Shown: positions 9,221 to 21,332 of the stretch, piece by piece
How positions within the stretch are numbered: position 1 is the stretch's first letter
Layout: every line of letters starts with the position of its first letter
NCBI RefSeq assembly: GCF_002127325.2
Contig: NC_035437.2
Span: forward strand, 112,236,821 to 112,300,820
DNA: 64,000 bases
Origin: Helianthus annuus
Lineage: Eukaryota > Streptophyta > Magnoliopsida > Asterales > Asteraceae
Direction of reading: 5' to 3'
Program-made: the position numbers and the translations under genes
The notes under the pieces: model-generated
Told to the model about the DNA's origin: nothing
Database searches by the model: none
The model's input: the letters and a program-made list of their open reading frames with translations, nothing else

Positions 9221-12200
9221 TTACTGAAATAAATAAGGGTATTTTTCCTTCATCGTGGATTCAACCTCCCACGTGAATTCGGGACCTCTACGGGCATCTC
9301 ATCTGACTTTAACAATAGGTACATGCTTCCTTCGAAGCTTCTTTACCTGTCGATCTTCAATCGACAAAGGTTTCTCCACAAATTTCAAGCTCATCTATAT
9401 GCACATCTGTATGGGGTATTACCAGTGATTCGTCAGCGAAGCACTTTTTCAGATTGCAGATATGGAACACATTGTGAATTCCATTGAGCTCCTCCGGTAA
9501 GTTTAACTTATAGGCAACTGACCCGACACGTTCGATAACCTCGAAAGGCCCTATGTATCTCGGGCTTAGTTTGCCTTTCTTACCGAAACGCATCACCCCC
9601 TTCCAGGGTGATACTTTAAGTAACACTTTTTCACCTACTTCGAAGTGAAAATCTTTACGCTTTGGATCCGCGTAACTCTTCTGCCTATCTCGGGCAGCTT
9701 TGAGACGGTCTCGAATCTGGACAATCTTGCCCGTCGTTTCAAAGACTATCTCTGGTCCTGATAATTGGACATCTCCAACTTCCGCCCAATAAACCGGCGA
9801 TCTACACTTTCTACCGTATAATGCCTCGAAAGGCGCAGCCTTAATGCTGGTATGGTAGCTATTGTTGTAAGAGAATTCGATTAGTGGTAGGTTCTTATCC
9901 CAACTACCACCCAAATCGATAGCACATGCACGTAGCATGTCTTCCAACGTCTAAATAGTACGCTCACTTTGACCGTCTGTCTGAGGATGGTAAGCCGTAC
10001 TAAAATTCAAACGTGTGCCCAAAGATTGCTGGAAGCTTTTCCAGAAATGAGACGTGTATCTAGTATCTCGGTCAGAGATAATAGACACAGGTATGCCATG
10101 TAAGGCTACAATCTTATCAACGTATAACTGGGCTAACATGTCGGAGCTATACGTCTCCTTGATGGGTAAGAAATGAGCTGACTTAGTCAGTCTATCGACT
10201 ATAACCCATATTGTATCATTTCCTTTCCTCGTCTTGGGTAACTTGGTAATAAAATCCATAGTTACACATTCCCACTTCCATTCGGGAAGTTCAGGCTGTT
10301 GTAGCAAGCCTGGCGGCTTTTGATGCTCAGCTTTGACTTGCGCACAAGTCAAGCATTTTGCTACATAAGCGGCTACAGACTTTTTCAAGCCTATCCACCA
10401 ATAATTTGCCTTTAGATCCTGATACATCTTATCAGCTCCCGGGTGAATAGAATATTTGGAACTATGGGCTTCCTGGAGGATAACATCTCGTAGTCCTCCA
10501 TAAATTGGAACCCATATTCGTCCATTTAATCGTAAGATTCCGTCCTTGCTAAGAGTTAACTGCTCCTCAGTTACTCCCAGCTTCTCTTTAGGATAGTTAG
10601 CTTCCAACACAGCTTCTCTCTGTGCAGCTAAAAACCTTTCAATCAAATTATTCTTCACTTCAATGCTCTTGGCATTGATTCGAATGGGTTTCACCCTTTC
10701 CTTTCTACTCAGGGCATCAGCGACTACATTCGCCTTGCCGGGATGATATCTGATTTCACAATCATAATCATTTAAAGTTTCCATCCAACGGCGTTGCCTC
10801 ATGTTTAATTCCTTCTGATTAAACAGGTGTTGAAGGCTCTTATGATCAGAATAGATCACAAACTTGATACCATACAGATAATGCCTCCACAGTTTTAGTG
10901 CGAACACAACGGCACCCAGCTCCAAGTCATGGGTGGTGTAATTCTTCTCATGCACCTTTAACTGTCTCGAAGCATAGGCAATAACTTTGCCTTTCTGCAT
11001 GAGCACACATCCATGCCAGTGTGTGATGCGTCGCAGTAAACTACGAACTCTTCGGTACCTTCAGGTAAGTCATCACAGGAGCGTTGCTCAACTTTTGCTT
11101 CAGAATATCAAAGGACTCTTGCTGCTTGGGACCCCAAACAAATTTTACCTTCTTCTTGGTCAGGGAAGTTAAGGGCGCAGCAATCCTTGAAAAATTTTCA
11201 ATGAAACGCCTGTAATATCCTGCTAACCACAGGAAACTACGAATCTCTGTAGGCGTCTTTGGCTCTTGCCAATTCACGACAGCTTCAACTTTAGCGGGAT
11301 CCACTTGGATACCACGCTCGCTGACAACATGTCTAAGAAATTGGACTTCTCGAAGCCAGAATTCGCACTTAGAGAATTTGGCATAGAGTTTCTCATGATG
11401 CAGGAGTTTGAGAATACAGCGAAGGTGTTTCTCATGGTCAGCTTGGTTCTTCGAGTAGATAAGAATGTCATCGATGAAAACGATGACGAATTTGTCCAAG
11501 TACGGCTTGCAGACGCGATTCATGAGATCCATGAACGCAGCCGGTGCATTAGTGAGCCCAAAAGGCACCACTAGGAACTCGTAGTGACCGTAACGAGTCC
11601 TAAATGCGGTTTTATGTACGTCCTCATCTCTGACTTTCAGTTGATGGTAGCCTGACCTCAAATCAATCTTCGAAAAATAACTTGCCCCTTGTAACTGATC
11701 GAACAAATCGTCGATCCTCGGCAAGGGATATCTATTCTTTATCGTGACCTTATTAAGTTCGCGATAATCGATGCACAGACGCATCGATCCATCCTTCTTC
11801 TTGACAAACAGAACAGGTGCTTCCCAGGGAGACGAACTAGGTTTGATGAAACCTTTAGTTAGCAGTTCATCCAGCTGGGTCCTCAACTCCTTCATTTCGG
11901 TTGGTGCTAGCCTGTAAGGTGCTCTAGCCATAGGTGCTGCTCCAGGGATGATATCAATCCTGAATTCCACTTGCCTATCCGGTGGCAAACCAGGTAGATC
12001 TTCAGGGAAAACTTCTGGATATTCCGAAATGACGGGAATGTCTTCTATCTTCGGTTTAGGCTCATCAAAAATCACATGTGCCACACAACCCTTCTTTAGA
12101 CATTTTGAAGCCTTGAGCATAGTCACTTGCTCAGGCAATCCGTACTAGGTATCTCCCCGAATGGTAAGCGATTCACCAGACGGAGTCTTTATCACCACTT

Positions 12201-13778
12201 GTTTTCTGTTGCAAACGATCTGGGCCTGGTTGTGAGATAACCAGTCCATACCCAATACTAGGTCAAAACCGGCCAATTTAAAGGGAAGTAGAGACAGAGG
12301 AAAAGAGTGGTTCTTAATGGATATCACACATCCATCTAACACAATGGAGACGGTTTCTATGGTGCCATCTGCTAGCTCTACCTCGTAATTCACATTTAAG
12401 GTTTTGACAGGCATATTCAGCAATTTGCAAAATTTATGATCTACGAAAGACTTATTAGCGCCCGAATCAAAAAGTACTCTTGCAAAGATATCATTTACGA
12501 GGAAAGTACCTGTGATCACGTTATCGTCTAGCACTGCTTCTTTCGCCTCCATCCTGAAGACTCTTGCATTAGTCTTCTTGGCCTCTTCAGTCTTCTTGGC
12601 ATTTTTAGGGCAGTTGGTTCGAATGTGCCCCTTCTCGTTACAACTGTAGCAAGTTGCATCCTTTATCTTTTTGCAATCCACGGTCTTGTGGTCCTTGGAT
12701 TTGCATAACCCGCAAGCATACGACTTTGACTGAGTCTGCGAGTTTGATTCGAGTCTACACTTTCCAAAGTGATGTCTCTTGCAATTCTTGCACTTGGGCT
12801 TCTCACCAGACTGTTGCCCATCTTCCTTGACTCAGACCCTCTCTTGTTGTCACCGTTTCCACGGTGCTTCTTGCCCGACCTTCGTGAAGTATCATCTTCA
12901 CGCTTTCTCTTCTCAGCCTCTTTGTTCCTCAGCAATCTTTGTCGGACCGCATCCAGAGTGAGGGACAAAGAAATGTCAGCTACAGATCTAAAGGTCGCTG
13001 GCCGAGAGGCCTTTACGCTTGCCTTTATTTCGGGGGCTAAACCACCGATAAAACGAGCTATTCTCTTTGGCTCCGGGGTTACCAGATACGGAACCAACCG
13101 GGACATCGTGTTGAAGCTCGTGAGGTAAGCTTGACAGTCAAGGTTCGTCATAACCAACGATAGAAAGTCGGTCTCGATCTTTTCAACCTCATGTTAAGGG
13201 TAGTAATTTTCCTTGATGAGAGAAATGAATTCCTCCCATGTCATGCTGTATAAAATAGACTTCCCCGAGGCCTGAACCAGAGACCTCCACCAAGCCAGGG
13301 CCTCGCCCTTGAATGATTGTGAAACAAACTTTACCACATCTTTCTCTGCGCAACCACTGATGTCCACAACGGTGTCCATCTCGTCTAGCCACGTCATACA
13401 ATCAACCGCGCCCTTCTCCCCGGTGAAATCTCGGGGTTTACAAGATACAAAATACTTGTAGGTACAGCCCCTGGCGCGAGATGCATCAGTATACACTCTT
13501 TCTGGACGGACATTGTTTTCATTGGATGAGTGATTATCATCGTCCTTTTTGGGCTTAGACGGTGGTTTGCTGTGAGATTTTGAGTGGGTTTTCGGCTTTG
13601 AGTGTAGTTTGGATATGGTTCTGCTCTGGGATTCGGTATACTCTTCATACTGTCGATCCAGGGCTGCCATAACAGCACCGTCGACAAGAGCTTTCAATTC
13701 AGCGCCCGTCAAATGGACCTGGGCGTTATCGTATTCATTTTCTTTCGAATGACTGTTCTCCCCACTTGGATCAGCCAT
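9221..13778 (-). pseudogene. Gag-pol polyprotein of chromoviral Ty3/gypsy element B (disrupted)
   Basis: Read from 13778 downwards: Gag (GCTYKYFVSCKPRDFTGEKG, AWWRSLV), a CCHC knuckle CYSCNEKGHIRTNC, protease VLFDSGANKSFV, RT ([19 protein letters not shown]), RNase H ([28 protein letters not shown]), integrase ([35 protein letters not shown]) and a chromodomain (VKKLRRKHVPIVKVR, GPEFTWE). It is interrupted by nonsense codons near 13194, 12143, 9952 and in the chromodomain near 9283, and by frameshifts near 12820, 11050, 11020 and 9357. The nonsense codons fit C-to-T or G-to-A changes of glutamine or tryptophan codons. The element cannot make its own full polyprotein. The domain order RT-RNase H-integrase defines Ty3/gypsy, and the chromodomain places it with chromoviruses (Tekay/Del-like by resemblance). 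Confidence 0.95.
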
Positions 13779-14108
13779 GGTAACTTGAATCTGCTACAGA
13801 AGATAACGAAAAAATTTTATTTAGGAGTTTATTATGGAATTATCTTTTATGGCAATTCATTAACCATGGTAAACAGAGACCATATCTGGTTAATTCGTTA
13901 CTCACTTTTATTTAAGATTTGAATATAACCTATCCTAATTACAAACAATATTGTTAGTGGCATAAAAGCCTAGTCACGAGGATGTTTTTATAATATTAGC
14001 CGGGATTTACAGAGAATCAAGGCATGAAGGTTTGAACCATAGTCCTTTTACCTTTTCTGACAGGGAGTCATAGACTACCACCGCCTTTTGTCTTATATGA
14101 CAATAATT

Positions 14109-14232
14109 ATGGCCCGTAGGCACTACATCACTAATGGATGTTTAATAAGTTTGGTCCGTAGGCACTACATCACTAATGGATGTTTAATAAGTTTGACCCG
14201 TAGGCATCACATCATTAACGGATGTTTAATAA
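14109..14232 (-). repeat. ~43-bp tandem repeat in the B spacer between pre-gag ORF and gag
   Basis: Three adjacent units contain cccgtaggcactacatcact followed by aatggatgtttaataagttt, the third one diverged. The spacer lies between the pre-gag ORF (ending 14783) and gag (starting 13778). Element C has a different tandem repeat at the same place in its layout. Confidence 0.85.
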
Positions 14233-14618
14233 TTGATAATCTTCATTGACGATTTAACCCATGGCTTATAAATCATTAATTTGGGCTTTGGAATCCTTAG
14301 AAGGATTCTTATATAAGAATGACGTGTGCGATTTTAACGAATCACACCTGCCATGAACGTTAACATGATTACAGAGGTTAACTGGAAATCTGAATCTTTT
14401 AATCAGGTCTTACCATCTTGGCCGGATCTTATAAAGACACCTGGCTAGGTTTCACTCTTAAGATTCTTTATTTAGGCAGATTTAATTTAAAAGGAATGAT
14501 TTTTAACTTATTTCATATATAATAATAACAAAAAATGAAATTCGTAACATAACATTCCATAAATTTCGACTATGATTACACGCTGCCCTAAACGGGACCT
14601 TTTTTTTAAATAAATAAA

Positions 14619-14753
14619 TACCTACGCAGAGGTTTATAGAAAAACAAGTCCACGCAGGGACCAATACAAGATAGATGTCCGCGCAGGGACTAAAAGATAA
14701 GTCCACGCAGGGACTGAAATACGATAAATGTCCACGTAGGGACTAAATTGTAA
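14619..14753 (-). repeat. Degenerate 24-29-bp repeats (gtccacgcagggact) in the B spacer
   Basis: Five imperfect units share the core gtccacgcagggact. They lie immediately after the stop codon of the pre-gag ORF (minus strand). Confidence 0.75.
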
Positions 14754-14779
14754 CAACAATGTAACAATACATAAGGAGA

Positions 14780-16000
14780 CTAATGATCTCGTTTCTTCCT
14801 CCCTTTTAGCAGGTTTGCTAGGCCCTTGAGAAATCCACGATTACTCTTACGTTCTTGTTCGAAGTCTCGTTCCACACGGTTTAAACGGTGGAGTATTACT
14901 TCTTGCTCCGGTGGAGAAAAACGTGGCTGCTGCGACGGTTGCTGAACCGGAGGTCTAGGAGGTATTGGATACCAATGAGCTGAGTAATCTGGTCTCCAAG
15001 AGGTTCCATGGAGGGCATTGTAATTAGCCGCTACCACATATGGATCGGCATCATAGTTATAGTTGTAGTGCGTGTGAGTCGGCTGCTCAAACGGGTTGTA
15101 CGCGGTGGAATCGCCGTACGCTGGTATCGGATTGTCATATCTGAAATGTGGCGGAGGTGGTGCAACTGGTGCAGAATTCACCTCTGCAGGGTGACCAGAA
15201 GGTTCCCCTAATTGTGGTTCTTCTTCAGGCACTGACGGAAAGTGACTCGCACTCGAGTGGCGAGGGGTGCTGAAATGGAATTCCCCTCCTCGGGTGGACA
15301 TCCGTGCGCCTGATCTTCTACGCCTTGGCGGATCTGGAATTACTGGTTGAACCGGTGGCGGTGGCGGTGGCGTAACTGCCACGAACCGCGAATCCTCAAA
15401 AGGATCCTGTTGTTGCTGTTGGTCATGAGGCGAGAAATGATGTGAAGGTGTAAAGTACCAATTACATTGGTCAAACCTCGCTTGGTAGCTGTCGGGACCT
15501 TGATAGGGTGTTCCATGGAAGGATGACCCATCAGAGATCTCGATCGGATGATTGGGAGTACCCCTTGCAGGTTCGACGGGGTCTGTATCCTCGTCCATAT
15601 CCACTGCATTATCTTCAGAAAAGTGATCCTCTGGTCCTAAAGGGTTATACCCTATTGGCTCTTGGACATAATCCGCCGGGTTAAACTGTCCTATGAAGAA
15701 AGGTGAAGGATCGCCATAAGAACGGTGCGAAGCAGATCGCTGGAGAGCTATAAAGGATGGTTGAGGGTTATTGGGATTGTTTTCCGAATCTGGTCCAAAC
15801 GAATGACGGTATGAGGGTGTCGAACTGTGCGAGGTGGAATGTCTCGCAGGTTCAAAGAGGTTTCTTCTTCGTCTCTGTGGTTCCTCACTTCTCGTACTGG
15901 AAGGAACTCCCATGTTCGAAGGACCAGCCTCGTGATCATTGTGAGTAATGATCGTTCCTTTTCCTTTTCCTCCTCTTCCTCGTCTGATTGTTGGTGGCAT
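14780..16000 (-). CDS. Pre-gag ORF protein of element B, function unknown
   Basis: An open frame of about 406 codons starts at ATG 15998-16000 (MPPTIRRGRGGKGKG) and ends about 1 kb before gag. The frame is open for another 43 codons upstream, but MPPTIRRG is the first methionine with protein-like sequence behind it, so I chose it. The product has a basic, glycine-rich N-terminus and a long low-complexity middle rich in Pro, Ser, His, Gln and Tyr (PPPPPP and QQQQQ runs). It ends in a charged, probably helical tail (HRLNRVERDFEQERKSNRGF, then LLKGRKKRDH). No enzymatic motif is visible. It lies in the sense direction between PBS and gag, so it belongs to the retrotransposon. It stays open although gag-pol of the same copy is broken. 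I do not recognise a named family. Confidence 0.75.
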   Translation of the reverse strand: MPPTIRRGRGGKGKGTIITHNDHEAGPSNMGVPSSTRSEEPQRRRRNLFEPARHSTSHSSTPSYRHSFGPDSENNPNNPQPSFIALQRSASHRSYGDPSPFFIGQFNPADYVQEPIGYNPLGPEDHFSEDNAVDMDEDTDPVEPARGTPNHPIEISDGSSFHGTPYQGPDSYQARFDQCNWYFTPSHHFSPHDQQQQQDPFEDSRFVAVTPPPPPPVQPVIPDPPRRRRSGARMSTRGGEFHFSTPRHSSASHFPSVPEEEPQLGEPSGHPAEVNSAPVAPPPPHFRYDNPIPAYGDSTAYNPFEQPTHTHYNYNYDADPYVVAANYNALHGTSWRPDYSAHWYPIPPRPPVQQPSQQPRFSPPEQEVILHRLNRVERDFEQERKSNRGFLKGLANLLKGRKKRDH

Positions 16001-16156
16001 ATTTCCTGCTTTCAAAACTTTAAATAACAATAAACAATAAAAAGACAAACTGGAATAACAATTCGAATTTGTCCTATGTTCTTGTCTAGACTCAAGAATG
16101 TGCAATTGTGTAATTGAGATTAAACACAAAGGCTAGTGTTTAATTCACTCAGTATT

Positions 16157-16170
16157 GGCTCTGATACCAA
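16157..16170 (-). promoter_or_regulatory. Primer-binding site of element B (tRNA-Met type)
   Basis: The minus strand reads TTGGTATCAGAGCC three bases inside the LTR edge at 16173. TGGTATCAGAGC is complementary to the 3' end of plant initiator tRNA-Met, the usual minus-strand primer of plant Ty3/gypsy elements. Confidence 0.92.
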
Positions 16171-16172
16171 CC

Positions 16173-17532
16173 TGTCACACCCTGATTTCCACGTGTCTCA
16201 CCGGTGGGCCCGGTGGGGGATTACCGTGACGTAGTTGGCAACAATATAGTCAAACCACAATATATGAATGCACAGCGAAAGCATAAAGATAATTATATTT
16301 CAACCATTGTTTGCAACATCAAAGTATTACGAATAGTCGACAATGTATCCACTGGGGATCAAATAAAAATATAAGTTTTGTTCAACAGACGAAGGCATCT
16401 TAAGCTTGCGAGACTCTTTATGATGCTAAGGAGAATATCCAGCCAATTACGCATAGTACCTGCATTTAGTCTTTTTGGGAAAATACGTCAGTTTACACTG
16501 GTAAATACATTCAACCGACACTTTTGAAAAATGTTTATTAAAATTGATTTGAATGCACAAGGCACAAACTCTTTTATAACTTGGGAGAATTATTTAAATA
16601 TATATAATCTTGTGAACGAATTACATGTTCCTTATGCGTTCAGTAGCCCAGATCCAGTCCGGGTTAAAGATCAATAGACACACCACAACGATCTATTTAT
16701 GCACTGACGAGTGTACGCCTACACTCCGCGCTTAGGTCGTGGCCATTTCGTAAAATGATGCCAGGGATATCCGGGACATGCTCATTAACCCCCCAAAGGC
16801 TTTTAAGTAACAAGACCGTTTAAACGAGCCGATCAAATTTATTCAATTACCCACTCAATCGGTGGAGAATTTGATGCCCGATCAAGCGGTATACTATATA
16901 CCGTAACCCAAGCCCGTATAACGGAGAATAAGTTAAAAGTATTTACCTTTGCAAGTATAAATCCTTAATCGAAATAAATTGCAGATAGCTTTTACTGGTC
17001 TCCTAATCTGGAACGAAGGTTTAAATAAACCTATTAGAATCCTAACGGGTCTTTAATTTAGCCGTAGCTTAGACCGGTCAGTTTCAACGGATAGTTACGG
17101 TTTAATAGCGTGAAAGGCGAAAACCGGGAATGGAATGTGATTTTGACCCAACAAGTTTGAAGACTTGTTTTATATGGGTATAATAACTACACTCTAGATT
17201 TTTGGGTCAAAACAATATGGTTTGACCCGTTTCGGCCAGTTTATGTAAACTAGTTACATAAGCCGAACCGTGCGCGCAAAACGCGCAACGGGTAACCGTA
17301 AGAGTCCTACACTGTTTTCCTAAGTCAATTTGCTTTAAAGAGGTTGTGGTATCAGTAGGATACCTTCCATAATGCCCGGAACGAGTTTAAGTTCATATTA
17401 TGCCCCGTAGGGGTATTTCGGTCTTTTTAAAGATTATAAAAGAGGTTTCTGAGTTCTACAGGAAATCTGAGCTTCCTGAACAGTTTATAAAGTCTAAAAT
17501 ACTTTATTTATTATTTAAAATCAGTAGCAACT
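16173..17532 (-). mobile_element. 5' LTR of element B, first part (interrupted by element C)
   Basis: It matches 6478-7839. It stops at the target duplication caact (17528-17532) where element C begins; the LTR resumes at 31512. Confidence 0.95.
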
Positions 17533-18376
17533 TGTGACAACCCTCACCAAACCAGGTATCCGTACGACTTAATTAACTATTAATTGTTGCCTAATTACTG
17601 TGCTTAACTGAGATTTCTGATAAACTGCTACTTGATTGTTGATACATGTACATGTCTGCATCATACTTTGATTTTTCCTGTCACTACATTACTTATTTAC
17701 TGAACTTTAGTGACAAACATGATGCACAAAAGCACAGTAGCATTTGAACGGATAACCACACTGCCTCTAAAGGCCTGAATGAGCCAGAAATATTTTACTA
17801 CACCCATAGTGTGTGTAGAGATACAAGGGTTGTATGATTGCGTCTCTAGGAATAAGATATAGAGATTTGGATGTGCCTAAAACGTACTCTAAGCACAAAA
17901 CACAGCACTTTTATCAACACACTAGCTTCTAGCTAATTAATAAAGTGCCAAAACATGAGGAATTATTCCTGACACTTTGCAGAATAAATTGTGTCGCTAA
18001 AAATATTAATTACGACGCTTAAAGGATTACTTAAGCACTTTAACGGATTACTATCCGACCGAACAACCGGACTATACCCGGAACATAAAAATATTGCCAG
18101 AAATATTATTAGCCTTTTTCTGAGCCAGTTAGGGTCCCTGATTACCCTAACACCCGCATTATAACGCGTTAAACAACTAACGGGGTTAAACTCTAAAAGT
18201 AACCGACTTAACCAAACTAAACTCTAACTGAACGATCAAGACCCAACCGGATACCCCACCCCCCTAATGGGATCGGCCCAACCAAGAGGACAAGACAAGT
18301 ACAACTTTTTATTATTTTATTAGATGTTGTGGATATCTAGAGCATGAAACCGATGGACGAAAGAGCATAATTTCTC

Positions 18377-18384
18377 TATATAAA
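18377..18384 (+). promoter_or_regulatory. Putative TATA box of the C LTR
   Basis: TATATAAA is followed by a CA-rich then CT-rich stretch (to about 18450), typical of plant LTR promoters and leaders. The 3' LTR copy is at 28984-28991. The transcription start would lie about 30 bases downstream. Motif-based only. Confidence 0.65.
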
Positions 18385-20331
18385 CACACACACTCCACAC
18401 AAGTTTACACACACACAAACACCAACATTTCACTCTCTCTCTTGCTCCCCCTCTTCTCGGCCGAGAGCATCCACATCCATCCATCATACTTTCGGTTCTT
18501 GTCTTGCCATTCCAAGTGCACACAAGTGTCGGGGATCACGTACGAGGAAGCTTGAAGCAAGCGGAAGCTAAAGGACCACGTTCATTTGCTTTTATCCACG
18601 CCTTTTCCGACTAGATTCTTCCCTAGCCCCGAGCTAGAGGTATAACACTTAAAACTCGTTCTTGATCGTATCTAAAGTGGTTAAAAGGATTTTTAACGGT
18701 TAAAAGTCGGTAACCCATCTTTTGAATCTAAAAAGTCTACTAAAACTCGAATATCGTTGGTTAAAAGCATATAACGCGTGTAAAAGTCGTAGTATTCGAA
18801 TATGTTGGTAGTAGAGACCCGATCTACAATGTGGTGGCTCTTATCATTTTTTAACCCGACTTTGTTAAGATCATGAATCTTGACATACACTTGTTTCTTT
18901 TGTACAAGGGTTAAAAGGTGAAACTCCACCACACGGGAAACATGAACTTGTGTAAAAATGTTTTGACATGAAAAATAGTATTTAAAACGAGCCGATCTAC
19001 GTATGTACAAGTGGTATATTCGTAGAACCAAGTGTCGAGAAAATCATGTTTAATAAAAGTTGGATAACATGCTAACAAAGGTGATTTTTATAAACTACAA
19101 GTGTATAAATACTTGTGAAACGAAAGATCCGACAAAATAACAATTTTTATAAAAATTATCGGGAAGTTGTAAAGAGTGATTTGTTCCAAGAACGGGGTTT
19201 TTGCAAGACTAAACTATTTTATACATAGATCCACTAAATGTAACGAGATCTACACAATAGTTTTAGAAAAACTACAAGTTCATGTAATAATGTGATTTTA
19301 CATACTAGTCTACGAGTTTAATGTGTTGAAACTTGTTTAATGTGTTGGAAATTGATTGGTTGATTTAAAAGAAGTATTGAAATGATTTGTAAAAGAAAAT
19401 GATACGCTTGATAGCGTGGCCACCTCCAGTTACAGGGGAAACTCTGGCGAATTTTTTCTAAAATCTAACACTTAGAATTATTTACAAGTGTTAGAGTTAT
19501 TTTTGAAATGTTTACAAAATATATTTCGCCATGACTTTATCACAAATATTCGGAGGTGGGATTTTCACAAAAACTAAACGTGATAAATATATATTCGGTA
19601 AATATATTTTTCACAACACTGTTTATGATTATTTTGTGAAAATGTATAAATATTATTTTTAGAGTAAAAATAATATTTACTAACTTTGTCGAACCCAAAA
19701 TAATACAAACGCTTACACGACGAACATATAAGTTACAACGGTAATTACTATTACCACTTAAATCGCCAAAACGTAACCTACGCCTTATCCGGAAATATTC
19801 ATAAATGCGGATATTGTCAACGTATTATTTTGGAAAGTATTATGTAAAGAGAAAATATATTATTTTTGAGAAAAATAATTATATTTTGGAATGAGAAATA
19901 AAATATATTAAGTGAGACTTAATGTTATAAACGCACATGTATTAAATCCCCCATCCTTGGGAAGGAGATTTTCTACCAAGTATATACACGGAACGGTTGT
20001 CTAACCGTTTCCCGAAAATTAAACTATAAAGCTAAGGCACGGCCATCCGTCTAATAGAATTAGCACATGTAGGTCGTTGCGCAGCAGTTGGATATTTGGA
20101 TTACTTGGTATTGTGACGCACTCACTGTGAGTTCATGTCCCCCTTTTCTCTTAACTGTTTTCAGTTTTATAAACTGCGGGGGTGAAATACATGTTACTAT
20201 GATTATGAATACTTGATACATGGTATGGTTAGCGTAAGGAGGTTTGTTACTCAGATCATGTGAGTGGGTAGGCACAACTTGAGGCCATTAATCCTCGTAG
20301 TAGGACCGAGGGACAGGAGCGGTAGATCTAT

Positions 20332-20379
20332 CTGGGTGTAGCGAGCCCAGCCCCAGGTCCAGCATAACGGACCTCGGGG
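20332..20379 (+). repeat. Two abutting hairpins in the C LTR
   Basis: Stem 1 is CTGGG/CCCAG (20332-20336/20346-20350). It abuts stem 2, CCCCAGGTCC paired with GGACCT and GGGG (20351-20360/20369-20379, one bulged C). The same pair is in the 3' LTR. The arrangement of two adjacent stems resembles the units of the D array. A simple hairpin AACGGTT/AACCGTT lies further upstream at about 19990-20007. Confidence 0.75.
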
Positions 20380-20902
20380 TGACTTAGTGCCCGACGCATA
20401 AATCCGCTAGGTTTGAGTCATCCCTACTTGCACTTCACACATATCAATGGCCTTGCAAACCATTGGTGATCTCTTTTTCCTTATTTGCTACATACCAGGT
20501 TTTTGATAAAGATAAAGGTTTGTTTACGCACTTTCGCATGAACTCGCTCAACATTATTGTTGATTTTTCAACTTACATGTATTTCAGGAAACTAACGATC
20601 TGGCGCGGTATGGCTTGTTTTTCCCGCTGCATTAGGCCCGAGGTCATCCAGGGTTCGAGGCTTGTGACTCTTTCCTGGACAAGTCACAGTCCTTGAATCA
20701 TGTTTACTTTAAGTTTGCATTTGTAATGTTTAGACAGGTTATGGTTGTTGGGTGTTAACCCATTAAGACAATGTTTTACTATTTTATTTTTAATGGATGA
20801 TCTTGCATATTTTTAATTCATATAGCTTGTTATGATTAAGCTATGGTATTAAGAAGTCACACCAAATTAACCACGCTTCCGCAAAGCCAGGGTGTGACAG
20901 CT

Positions 20903-20915
20903 TGGTATCAGAGCT
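20903..20915 (+). promoter_or_regulatory. Primer-binding site of element C (tRNA-Met type)
   Basis: TGGTATCAGAGCT begins three bases after the LTR end at 20899 and is complementary to the 3' end of initiator tRNA-Met. Confidence 0.95.
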
Positions 20916-21060
20916 CTGATCATAGCGAACTAGGATTCTTTCTCGAGTCTAGACTATGATCACTAGGGCTCTCACGAAAACATTTTTCTGCATACCACTT
21001 AAGTCCAGATCCAAAACGTTTTTATAAACAAATGTTGAGCATATTTTATTTATTATTTTT

Positions 21061-21250
21061 AGGCTCAGTCTGGGAGGCTGAGGCTCGGTCTGGGAGACTG
21101 AGGCTCGGTCTAGGAGGCCGAGGCTCGATCTAATGGATCGAGGTAGTTGGCTAGTGGGACTAGGGAGTCAGTCTGGGAGGCCGGGAAAATTGGCTAGTGG
21201 GACTAGGAAGGACAGTCTGGGAGGCTGGGAGGCTAGTGGGACTAGGAGAA
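21061..21250 (+). repeat. Leader direct repeats of element C
   Basis: About four units contain gaggctcggtctgggag (roughly 24 bp), followed by three units built on ggctagtgggactagga and cagtctgggaggc. They lie between PBS and the pre-gag ORF, so they would be in the 5' untranslated leader. They could serve packaging or translation, but nothing in the sequence decides this. Confidence 0.8.
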
Positions 21251-21332
21251 TTATGTGACTATTATTTGGTAACTTATGTGATTACCTGATTTACTGATTA
21301 TTTGTGCATACTTGTGATTGTGTTACAGACAC

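Larger units (their letters stand above)
17533..20899 (+). mobile_element. 5' LTR of element C
   Basis: It starts TGTGACAACCCTC, ends CAGGGTGTGACA, and is 3367 bp. It matches 28106-31506 except for a 34-bp block that is present only in the 3' copy (after position 17757) and about five substitutions. The minus-strand open frames at 18320, 18693 and 20060 occur identically in both LTRs and show no protein features, so I do not call them genes. Confidence 0.97.

Noticed and set aside
18693..19031. 112-codon minus-strand frame, repeated at 29300-29638
   Set aside because: It lies inside both LTRs of element C, so its duplication reflects the LTRs; no protein-like features.
20463..20696. 77-codon frame in both C LTRs (again at 31070)
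   Set aside because: Part of the LTR non-coding sequence; no start context or domain.
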